64,000 nt of DNA, taken from positions 52,482,859 to 52,546,858 of the forward strand of contig CM059575.1 of NCBI GenBank assembly GCA_030386875.1, given 5' to 3'. Under the pieces are notes generated by a model. The model had not been told where the DNA came from and did no database searches. It saw only the letters and a program-made list of their open reading frames with translations. The position numbers were made by a program, and so were the translations under genes. Positions 55,470-64,000 of this stretch are shown one piece after another (position 1 is the stretch's first letter; every line of letters starts with the position of its first letter). Source of the DNA: Morinoia aosen (Eukaryota; Arthropoda; Malacostraca; Amphipoda; Talitridae).

Positions 55470-55600
55470 CAGCAGCAGGTGGTGGTGACCAGCAGCAGGT
55501 GGTGGTGACCAGCAGCAGGTGGTGACCAGCAACAGCAGGTGGTGACCAGCAGCAGCAGGTGGTGGTGACCAGCAGCAGCAGGAGGTGGTGACCAGCAGCA
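55470..55600. repeat. GGTGGTGACCAGCAGCAG microarray
   Basis: Roughly 18-bp units in the exon-like segment of block copy 2; copy 1 has only about one such unit. Confidence 0.85.
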
Positions 55601-55799
55601 GCCGTGTGGTTGCCTCCAACGCAGACGGTGGGTGCGCGCTGGTGGTTTGAAGTTTTCTAAATACTACAGTGTCAGGTGTTATTTTGAAGCCTGCTTGTGG
55701 TGTGATGTGTGTTTAGAATGTTGTTATGGTTTGAATGGTTATGGAACTTTTTTTGGTTTTTAATGATTTGTGAAACATGTTTGTGGTGTGAAGTTTTTT

Positions 55800-56985
55800 T
55801 AAACGCATTTATGGTGTGGAGTGGTATTTTGAAACAGGTTCATGGTGTGGAGTGGTATTTCGAAACAGGATTATGGTGTGGAGTGGTATTTCGAAACAGG
55901 ATTATGGTGTGGAGTGGTATTTTGAAACAGGTTTATGGTGTGGAGTGGTATTTTGAAACAGGTTTATGGTGTGGAGTGGTATTTTGAAACAGAATTATGG
56001 TGTGGAGTGGTATTTTGAAACAGGATTATGGAGTGGAGTGGTATTTTGAAACAGGATTATGGTGTGGAGTGGTATTTTGAAACAGGTTTATGGTGTGGAG
56101 TGGTATTTTGAAACAGGTTTATGGTGGGGAGTGGTATTTTGAAACAGGTTTATGGTGTGGAGTGGTATTTTGAAACAGGTTTATGGTGTGGAGTGGTATT
56201 TTGAAACAGGTTTATGGTGTGGAGTGGTATTTTGAAACAGGTTTATGGTGTGGAGTGGTATTTTGAAACAGGTTTATGGTGTGGAGTGGTATTTTGAAAC
56301 AGGTTTATGGTGTGGAGTGGTATTTTGAAACAGGTTTATGGTGTGGAGTGGTATTTTGAAACAGGTTTATGGTGTGGAGTGGTATTTTGAAACAGGTTTA
56401 TGGTGAGGAGTGGTATTTTGAAACAGGTTTATGGTGTGGAGTGGTATTTTGAAACAGGTTTATGGTGTGGAGTGGTATTTTGAAACAGGTTTATGGTGTG
56501 GAGTGGTATTTTGAAACAGGTTTATGGTGTGGAGTGGTATTTTGAAACAGGTTTATGGTGTGGAGTGGTATTTTGAAACAGGTTTATAGTGTGGAGTGGT
56601 ATTTTGAAACAGGTTTATGGTGGGAAGTGGTATTTTGAAACAGGTTTATGGTGTGGAGTGGTATTTTGAAACAGGTTTATGATGTGGAGTGGTATTTTGA
56701 AACAGGTTTATGATGTGGAGTGGTATTTTGAAACAGGTTTATGGTGTGGAGTGGTATTTTGAAACAGGTTTATAGTGTGGAGTGGTATTTTGAAACAGGT
56801 TTTTGGTGTGGAGTGGTATTTTCAAACAGGTTTATGGTGTGGAGTGGTATTTTCAAACAGGTTTATGGTGTGGAGTGGTATTTTCAAACAGGTTTATGGT
56901 GTGGAGTAGTATTTTCAAACAGGTTTATGGTGTGGAGTGGTATTTTCAAACAGGTTCATGGTGTAGAGTGTTTCTTTTTTTAATG
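55800..56985. repeat. 31-bp satellite, about 38 copies
   Basis: Unit TTTATGGTGTGGAGTGGTAT plus TTTGAAACAGG. The last five units read TTTTCAAACAGG, a patch of a local variant. Confidence 0.95.
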
Positions 56986-57274
56986 CATAGTTTTTGGAAT
57001 TGTTACACATGTGTTGTTGAATTGTGTTGGTGCACACATGGTCACTTTGAACATAGACTCTTAACATGCGCTGCTATTTATTTTGGAAACCTAGTGATAG
57101 GTTTGGGTGTTTTTTCACGATTTTTTTTGCTAATACCCAGTATTTATTATCAAAATTATTTGTACATATATTCCACACATACTGAATTTTTTTTAATTTT
57201 ATATCTTTATAATATTTCCAGGATATATATTTTTCAATACTCAAATATTCTGCACACTGACCACTTTTAATTTT

Positions 57275-57410
57275 TTCCTATGCTCATCATAAACTTCTTT
57301 CTCAATTTACTGTTTCTATGCTCCTTCTGCATAGATTCCCCATTCCCTTATTAAATGGTGCCTTCCTCTCTTTGGATCGCGTCTTTTAGCAGCTAGGGAG
57401 GCCTAAACTA
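57275..57410 (+). repeat. family-A fragment, 3' half
   Basis: Starts near ATGCTCATCATAAACTTCTT and ends GCTAGGGAGGCCTAAACTAA. 5'-truncated with the usual 3' end, and missing from the paralogous position in block copy 1. Confidence 0.8.
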
Positions 57411-57739
57411 ACCCCTATTCTAGCATATATTGTGTACCTATTCCTAATTTTGGCTGACATTCGTAACAAGTTTGTTGTCTCAGGGAAGGAAAAATCAAGG
57501 CACAGAAAATGCTCATTTGGCAAGGAGGTTAGAGGTGCTGGAGGTATTTTGTGACAGGTTGTCCTGTTGAAGGGGCTTTGTTTTGGAGGTCATGAGATGG
57601 TCATGGGAGGTCATGAGATGGTCATGGGAGGTCATGAGATGGTCATGGGAGGTCTGGGGCATTTTCTGCCCCTATTTATGGTGTCGGTATTCTTCTAACT
57701 TCATTTATGGTTTTGCGTATTTTTCATAGCCCATTTATG

Positions 57740-58170
57740 GACATTTTATGGAGTTAGGTATTTCTAAATGCCCATTTATGGTAATAGGTATTTCTAAATG
57801 CCCATTTATGGCGTTAGGTATTTCTAAATGCCCATTCATGGTGTTAGGTATTTCTAAATGCCCATTTATGGTGTTAGGTATTTCTAAATGCCCATTTATG
57901 GTGTTAGGTATTTCTAAATGCCCATTTATGGCGTTAGGTATTTCTAAATGCCCATTTATGGTGTTAGGTATTTCTAAATGCCCATTTATGGTGTTAGGTA
58001 TTTCTAAATGCCCATTTATGGTGTTAGGTATTCCTAAATGCCCATTTATGGTGTTAGGTATTTCTAAATGCCCATTTATGGTGTTAGGTATTTCTAAATG
58101 CCCATTTATGGTGTTAGGTATTTCTAAATGCCCATTTATAGTGTTAGGTATTTCTAAATGCCCATTCGTG
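57740..58170. repeat. 30-bp satellite, about 14 copies
   Basis: Unit CCCATTTATGGTGTTAGGTA plus TTTCTAAATG. Because 30 is a multiple of three, one plus-strand frame shows a 10-residue repeat (MVLGISKCPF). The unit aligns with the 31-bp satellite (TTTATGGTGT ... GGTATTT..AAA), so the two are related. Confidence 0.95.
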
Positions 58171-58449
58171 ATTTTTGGTACTTTTTCAAATACAGTTTGT
58201 GAGTTTGAAGTATTGATTCAGAACTCAAATTTTTTTTGGAATCTGTGATTTAAGCGTTTTTGAAGTTATGACTTAGTTGGCAAGTTTCCGGGAAGTGTTC
58301 ATGTGAGGCATTTTGTGATTACTCCATTTATGGCTGTGGGTGTCCTTGTGCTAGTTTATGGTGTAATGTATTTAGATCAAAAATGCTATTTTTGGTTTAG
58401 ATAGTTGATGTTTAGGAATATATGTTCTATTTATGGTGTTGTATTTTTA

Positions 58450-59402
58450 GGCCCCATATATTGTGTGGGGGTTCAGGTCTCATATATTGTGTGGGGGTAC
58501 AGGTCCCATATATTGTGTGGGGGTTCAGGTCCCATATATTGTGTGGGGGTTCAGGTCCCATATATTGTGTGGGGGTTCAGGTCCCATATATTGTGTGGGG
58601 GTTCAGGTCCCATATATTGTGTGGGGGTTCAGGTCCCATATATTGTGTGGGGGTTCAGGTCCCATATATTGTGTGGGGGTTCAGGTCCCATATATTGTGT
58701 GGGGCTCAGGTCCCATATATTGTGTGGGGGTTCAGGTCTCATATATTGTGTGGGGGTTCAGGTCCCATATATTGTGTGGGGGTTCAGGTCCCATATATTG
58801 TGTGGGGGTTCAGGTCTCATATATTGTGTGGGGGTTCAGGTCTCATATATTGTGTGGGAGTTCAGGTCCCATATATTGTGTGTGGGTTCAGGTCCCATAT
58901 ATTGTGTGGTGGTTCAGGTCCCATACATTGTGTGGGGGTTCAGGTCCCATATATTGTGTGGGGGTTCAGGTCCCATATATTGTGTGGGGGTTCAGGTCCC
59001 ATATATTGTGTGGGAGTTCAGGTCCCATATATTGTGTGGGGGTTCAGGTCCCATATATTGTGTGGGAGTTCAGGTCCCATATATTGTGTGGGGGTTCAGG
59101 TCCCATATATTGTGTGGGGGTTCAGGTCCCATATATTGTGTGGGGGTTCAGGTCCCATATATTGTGTGGGAGTTCAGGTCCCATATATTGTGTGTGGGAG
59201 TTCAGGTCCCATATATTGTGTGGGGATTCAGGTCCCACATATTGTGTGGGGGTTCAGGTCCCATATATTGTGTGGGAGTTCAGGTCCCATATATTGTGTG
59301 TGGGAGTTCAGGTCCCATATATTGTGTGGGGGTTCAGGTCCCATATATTGTGTGGGGATTCAGGTCCCATATATTGTGTGGGGGTTCAGGTCCCATATAT
59401 TA
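58450..59402. repeat. 26-bp satellite, about 36 copies
   Basis: Unit GGTTCAGGTCCCATATATTG plus TGTGGG; spacing of TTCAGG is 26 bp. Block copy 1 has a single equivalent (CTCCTATATATTGTGGTG, about 46711). Stop-free in all plus frames, which gives three ~330-codon open frames that are not genes. Confidence 0.95.
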
Positions 59403-59544
59403 TTGTATTATAAGTTAAATTCAGCTCTATGAAATGCAGGTTACATTGCATTGCTTCTATGTAATGGAGATGGTAGAACTTTTCTTTATTTAGGAGTGTA
59501 CTGTGAACAATAGGACAGTATTTTAGCATATTTGGGTGTGCTGG

Positions 59545-59880
59545 CTCTTTCAAAGGAATACGACTGGTTTGTGGGTGAAATTAGTGCTCCCAGAAAAAAT
59601 ATGTGAGGTCTTGAGCTGAGAGTAACGTAGGTTTTCTATTTATTGGAATTTCTAAGGGCGATTTGGTTGTTACGGATCATCTTTTTTTGGTTGACTGTCC
59701 TGTTTTGAAGCATCTGCTACTTTCTTCAACTTTTATTTGGTTTAATAAACTTTTTCCAACTTGTTCTCGTTCTCAATATGTGGAGAGACACCTTGTGCTC
59801 ATGTTCTCGGTTGTCTACAGTCTACACCAAGTGGTCCGGTCCGGTCCCATTAGAGAGCCCCTTGTTAACAAAACGTAGCC
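59545..59880 (+). repeat. family-A dispersed repeat, diverged 3' half
   Basis: Head TTAGTGCTCCCAGAAAAAAT, then GAGGTCTTGAGCTGAGAGTA and GACTGTCCTGTTTTGAAGCA. Confidence 0.7.
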
Positions 59881-59907
59881 TTGAGTTAGCTACAGTGCTC
59901 TGGTCCC

Positions 59908-59940
59908 CCCACAACCCCCCCCCTTCCCCCCCCCCCCCCT
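59908..59940. repeat. C-run
   Basis: Almost uninterrupted C with two TT interruptions; prone to slippage. Confidence 0.8.
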
Positions 59941-59944
59941 TCCG

Positions 59945-60240
59945 CCCTGAGAAGACACAACTGTTGTGTCTGGGGAAATCAGAGCCTCCAGGAGGAAGGT
60001 GTGAGGTACCGAGCAGAAGGTTCGGTAGACCTTTTTTCATTGAAACTAGAATAACTTTTGAGTCGTATTTTTTTTAATGACTGCTGTCTTTTTCTGAGCA
60101 CTTGCTACTTTATTTCTGCTCTTTATTATCTTGCATAACTCAAAATTTCTGTGTGCAGGGAACACACCTTGTACATAGGTTCCCCGCTCTCTCAACTGCC
60201 TACCAAACATCGCCTTCCGCTCATCCCTCCCGCTCCCAAG
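59945..60240 (+). repeat. family-A dispersed repeat, diverged
   Basis: Head CCTGAGAAGACACAACTGTT, then GGAGGAAGGTGTGAGGTACC, GACTGCTGTC and GCCTACCAAACATCGCCTTC. Confidence 0.7.
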
Positions 60241-60296
60241 TCGAGGTGAGTGTTTTCTTTAATTGTGTGTTGAATTGTTTGTTTTGTTGCTCAGTG

Positions 60297-60850
60297 TGTA
60301 GATCGTGGGTTTGGGGGTGTGGATCGTGGGTTTGGGGGTGTGGATCGTGGGTTTGGGGGTGTGGATCGTGGGGGTTTGGGGGTGTGGATCGTGGGTTTGG
60401 GGGTGTGGATCGTGGGTTTGGGGGTGTGGATCGTGGGTTTGGAGGGGTGTTGATCGTGGGTTTGGAGGGGTGTGGATCGTGGGTTTGGAGGGGTGTGGAT
60501 CGTTGGTTTGGGATGTGTGTGGATCGTGGGTTTGGGATGTGTGTGGATCGTGGGTTTGGGATGTGTGTGGATCGTGGGCTGGGGGTGTGGATCAAGGGCT
60601 GGGGGGGTTGTTGATCGTGGGCTGGGAAGTGTGGATTTGGGGCTGGGGTGTGTATCGTGGCTTGGGGGTGTGGATCGTGGGCTGGGGGGGTTGGGGATCG
60701 TGGGCGGGGAAGTGTGGATTGGGGGCTTGGGGGGTTGTGGATCGTGGGCGGGGAAGTGTGGATTGGGGGCTGGGGGGGTTGTGGATCGTGGGCGAGGAAG
60801 TATGGATTGGGGGCTGGGAGGTGTGGATCGTGGGTTTGGGGTGTAAATCA
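60297..60850. repeat. G-rich tandem repeat, units of ~20-24 bp
   Basis: Units such as GTGTGGATCGTGGGTTTGGG, with variants carrying AGGGGT, ATGTGT or GCTGGGG. G-runs lie on the plus strand. Open frames on both strands are compositional. Confidence 0.92.
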
Positions 60851-60919
60851 TGATTTAAAGGGGTTTTGAAAGTGATAGAAGGTTTTTCAGAATTTAGGAT
60901 AGTGTTGATATTTATTTAA

Positions 60920-61525
60920 GCGGTTTTGATGGGGGTTATGAGGTGTTTTGATGGTGGTTATGAGGTGTTTTGATGGTGGTTATGAGGTGTTTTGATGGTG
61001 GTTATGAGGTGTTTTGATGGTGGTTATGAGGTGTTTTGATGGCGGTTTTGAGGTGTTTTGATGGCGGTTTTGAGGTGTTTTGATGGCGGTTTTGAGGTGT
61101 TTTGATGGTGGTTATGAGGTGTTTTGATGGTGGTTATGAGGTGTTTTGATGGTGGTTATGAGGTGTTTTGATGGTGGTTATGAGGTGTTTTGATGGTGGT
61201 TATGAGGTGTTTTGATGGTGGTTATGAGGTGTTTTGATGGTGGTTATGAGGTGTTTTGATGGTGGTTATGAGGTGTTTTGATGGGGGTTATGAGGTGTTT
61301 TGATGGTGGTTATGAGGTGTTTTGATGGTGGTTATGAGGTGTTTTGATGGTGGTTATGAGGTGTTTTGATGGTGGTTATGAGATGTTTTGATGGTGGTTA
61401 TGAGGTGTTTTGATGGTGGTTATGAGGTGTTATTATGGTGGTTGAGGTTTTTTGATGGTGGTTATGAGGTTTTTTGATGGTGGTTATGAGGTGCTTTGAT
61501 GGTGGTTATGAGATGGTGGTTAGGT
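60920..61525. repeat. 22-bp tandem repeat, about 27 copies
   Basis: Unit GGTGGTTATGAGGTGTTTTG plus AT. A patch of GGCGGTTTTGAGG variants lies at 61038-61095. Confidence 0.95.
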
Positions 61526-62040
61526 CATAGATTTTGGGATGTTGATTGGATTTTGTGAGATTGGAGCGTCTCGCCAGCACCTTGAGTACTCGAATCACTT
61601 CATTTTGTGTTGATCTCTGCCTGCATTCACTGAAGTCACAACACAAGCTGAAAATACCCCTTAATATAATTGACTTGACCACACTTGCGGTGCTCAGTTG
61701 TGTTCAGAACGCACTTCCGGGGCCTGCGTCCAGTTTATATATAATTTCTGGGTGTCAATTGAGCAGAAGACGCGTGGCGCTCTGCAGTATAATGAGTTGC
61801 TGAGTAAAGGAATGTTGTGTCTTATTTTTGTGTATTGGCGCTGTTTTGGTTTTGTGTACCGATGTTCTAATTGTGGAAGTGAAACGAATTTTTGTGGTCA
61901 ATTTTATTGATCTTTGAGATAGAGAATTAGGAACGTCTATGGTTGCTGTGATGCGTCCCGATTTGGCGGTCAGGAATGCACTTTGTTGAAATGGTATTTA
62001 ATGTGTATTGTTATCCGTATGTTTTAGCTAACTTGCTGTC
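61526..62040. other. unique stretch between arrays
   Basis: No domain in short open frames. At 62025-62060 a family-A-like middle piece (ACTTGCTGTCCTGTTTTGAG) leads directly into the 28-bp satellite. Confidence 0.45.
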
Positions 62041-63597
62041 CTGTTTTGAGCACTTATTCTGTCCCATCTTGACTGTCCTGTAATTCCTGTCGCAGCTTGA
62101 CTGTCCTGTAATTCCTGTCCCAACTCTACTGTCCCAGCTTGACTGTCCTATAATTCCTGTCCCAACTCTACTGTCCTGTAATTACTGTCCCAGCTTGACT
62201 GTCCTGTAATTACTGTCCCAGCTTGACTGTCCTGTAATTACTGTCCCAGCTTGACTGTCCTGTAATTACTGTCCCATCTTGACTGCCCTGTAATTACTGT
62301 CCCAGCTTGACTGTCCTGTAATTACTGTCCCATCTTGACTGTCCTGTAATTACTGTCCCAGCTTGACTGTCCTGTAATTCCTGTCCCAACTCTACTGTCC
62401 CAGCTTGACTGTCCTATAATTCCTGTCCCAACTCTACTGTCCTGTAATTACTGTCCCAGCTTGACTGTCCTGTAATTACTGTCCCAGCTTGACTGTCCTG
62501 TAATTACTGTCCCAGCTTGACTGTCCTGTAATTACTGTCCCAGCTTGACTGTCCTGTAATTACTGTCCCAGCTTGACTGTCCTGTAATTACTGTCCCAGC
62601 TTGACTGTCCTGTAATTACTGTCCCAGCTTGACTGTCCTGTAATTACTGTCCCAGCTTGACTGTCCTGTAATTACTGTCCCAGCTTGACTGTCCTATAAT
62701 TCCTGTCCCAACTCTACTGTCCTGTAATTACTGTCCCAGCTTGACTGTCCTGTAATTACTGTCCCAGCTTGACTGTCCTGTAATTACTGTCCCAGCTTGA
62801 CTGTCCTGTAATTACTGTCCCATCTTGACTGTCCTGTAATTACTGTCCCAGCTTGACTGTCCTGTAATTACTGTCCCAGCTTGACTGTCCTGTAATTACT
62901 GTCCCAGCTTGACTGTCCTGTAATTACTGTCCCAGCTTGACTGTCCTGTAATTACTGTCCCATCTTGACTGTCCTGTAATTACTGTCCCAGCTTGACTGT
63001 CCTACAATTCCTGTCCCAGCTTGGCTGTCCTGTAATTACTGTCCCAGCTTGGCTGTCCTGTAATTACTGTCCCAGCTTGACTGTCCTATAATTCCTGTCC
63101 CAACTTTACTGTCCTGTAATTACTGTCCCAGCTTGACTGTCCTATAATTCCTGTCCCAACTCTACTGTCCTGTAATTACTGTCCCAGCTTGACTGTCCTG
63201 TAATTACTGTCCCAGCTTGACTGTCCTGTAATTACTGTCCCAGCTTGACTGTCCTATAATTCCTGTCCCAACTCTACTGCCCTGTAATTACTGTCCCAGC
63301 TTGACTGTCCTATTATTCCTGTCCCAGCTTGACTGTCCTGTAATTACTGTCCCAGCTTGACTGTCCTGTAATTACTGTCCCAGCTTGACTGTCCTGTAAT
63401 TACTGTCCCAGCTTGACTGTCCTGTAATTACTGTCCCAGCTTGACTGTCCTGTAATTACTGTCCCAGCTTGACTGTCCTATAATTCCTGTCCCAACTCTA
63501 CTGTCCTGTAATTACTGTCCCAGCTTGACTGTCCTATAATTCCTGTCCCAGCTTGACTGTCCTGTAATTACTGTCCCAGCTTGACTGTCCTGTAATT
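62040..63597. repeat. 28-bp satellite, about 55 copies
   Basis: Unit GACTGTCCTGTAATTACTGT plus CCCAGCTT. A second unit type (ATAATTCCTGTCCCAACTCT) recurs at intervals, giving a higher-order pattern. Confidence 0.95.
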
Positions 63598-63729
63598 ATA
63601 GAAAAAAAGGATGATTTAATGTTATAAATAGGATATTGAAATATGCGGAGTTCCGTAATGGGAAAATTTACCGTAATTTATTACGTCAAATGTCAGAACG
63701 ACATTTAAACAAGACTAATGCACTAAAAC

Positions 63730-63904
63730 TAAGGGCAACAAAGGTAAGAGTCCTTCAGAGCCGGTCTTCTGGGAGACAGGCGGGCGGTCCACTTGCGATC
63801 TCTGACTGCCGTCGTAGGAAGCAAGCACCCGTGCTCTGTGGAGTTAGTTGCGGTTAGTTACGATATAGTGTTTAGTCTTAGGTTTAATACGGTTTATCTT
63901 TTTA
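63730..63904 (+). other. first-exon-like stretch before a splice donor
   Basis: A CpG-containing unique segment (GCCGGTCTTCTGGGAGACAG; GCCGTCGTAGGAAGC) ends at TTTTTAAG|GTAAGT, a near-perfect donor. It may be a 5' untranslated exon of a gene running right; no ATG frame of note. Confidence 0.25.
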
Positions 63905-64000
63905 AGGTAAGTTATAAGTTATAAGTTTTTCAAGGTAAGTTATAAGTTATAAGTTTTTTAAGGTAAGTTATAAGTTATAAGTTTTTTAAGGTAAGTTATA
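63903..64000 (+). repeat. 28-bp tandem repeat carrying a consensus 5' splice site, runs off the window
   Basis: AAGGTAAGTTATAAGTTATA recurs every 28 bp, with GGTAAG at 63906, 63934, 63962 and 63990. Each unit includes AAG|GTAAGT. Confidence 0.9.

Larger units (their letters stand above)
54340..59460 (+). repeat. paralogous block, copy 2, expanded
   Basis: Counterpart of 44396-46780, in the same order but more than twice as long. Growth comes from three tandem arrays (55.8-57.0, 57.75-58.16, 58.45-59.40 kb) and one extra family-A 3' fragment (57275-57410) absent from copy 1. Confidence 0.8.

Noticed and set aside
58405..59432. Three ~330-codon frames with Cys-rich VGVQVPYIVW repeats
   Set aside because: All come from one 26-bp satellite read in three phases.
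62040..63597. CRISPR-like array
   Set aside because: 28-bp units are contiguous with no unique spacers, and the context is eukaryotic; it is a satellite.
63903..64000. Telomeric repeat at the window edge
   Set aside because: The 28-bp AAGGTAAGTTATAAG unit is not a telomere-type short repeat and is adjacent to unique sequence.

Overview
This window looks like repeat-rich nuclear DNA from an animal. It has no bacterial gene organisation, its coding pieces are spliced with GT-AG introns, and the mobile elements are typical of invertebrates (PIF/Harbinger with a MADF partner gene, hAT, piggyBac-type MITEs, a CR1-like LINE with a PHD/esterase ORF1, an RTE-like LINE tail, Penelope GIY-YIG, a tRNA-derived SINE). 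That mix plus the very high load of short-period satellites suggests an arthropod, perhaps a crustacean; this is inference. I could not confirm any complete host gene. Weak host candidates are an N-terminal coding piece running off the left edge (1-111, minus), a GC-rich membrane-protein-like exon near 12.64-12.75 kb, exon-like pieces at 36.4, 45.3 and 55.5 kb, and a first-exon-like stretch at the right edge.

Layout. 0.7-2.7 kb: decayed hAT-type transposase, minus strand. 3.2-8.3 kb: a Harbinger element whose two genes lie on opposite strands and interlock, with the last large exon of each inside an intron of the other. 6.7-6.9 kb: Tc1/mariner-like fragment. 9.5-14.5 kb: satellites of several periods. 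14.7-15.5 kb: tRNA-SINE interrupted by 567 bp. 16.7-17.3 kb: piggyBac-type MITE. 18.9-24 kb: nearly complete CR1-like LINE (ORF1 and ORF2 intact), minus strand. 24-27.2 kb: AT-rich cluster of nested palindromes. 28.4-29.4 kb: pogo/Tigger HTH remnant and a second SINE between 100-bp direct repeats. 31.5-32.8 kb: palindromic MITE abutting an RTE-like LINE 3' end. 34-62 kb: about twenty same-orientation copies of an unrecognised ~350-400-bp dispersed repeat (called family A here), mixed with a Penelope remnant (38.4-39.0 kb), a TTAA MITE (39.8 kb), a well-bounded hAT-like element with an open 400-codon frame (41.1-43.0 kb) and large satellite arrays (47.2-49.5, 49.8-50.5, 50.9-51.4, 51.7-52.3, 55.8-57.0, 57.7-58.2, 58.4-59.4, 60.3-60.9, 60.9-61.5, 62.0-63.6, 63.9-64.0 kb).

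Links between parts. The SINE tail matches the 3' end of the CR1-like LINE, including a small hairpin, which suggests that this LINE mobilises the SINE. Blocks 44.4-46.8 kb and 54.3-59.5 kb are paralogous; the second has grown by tandem expansion at three sites that are single-copy or short in the first. Several satellites appear to be amplified pieces of family A or of this block. Most long open frames in the right half are a by-product of satellite monomers that lack stop codons, not genes.
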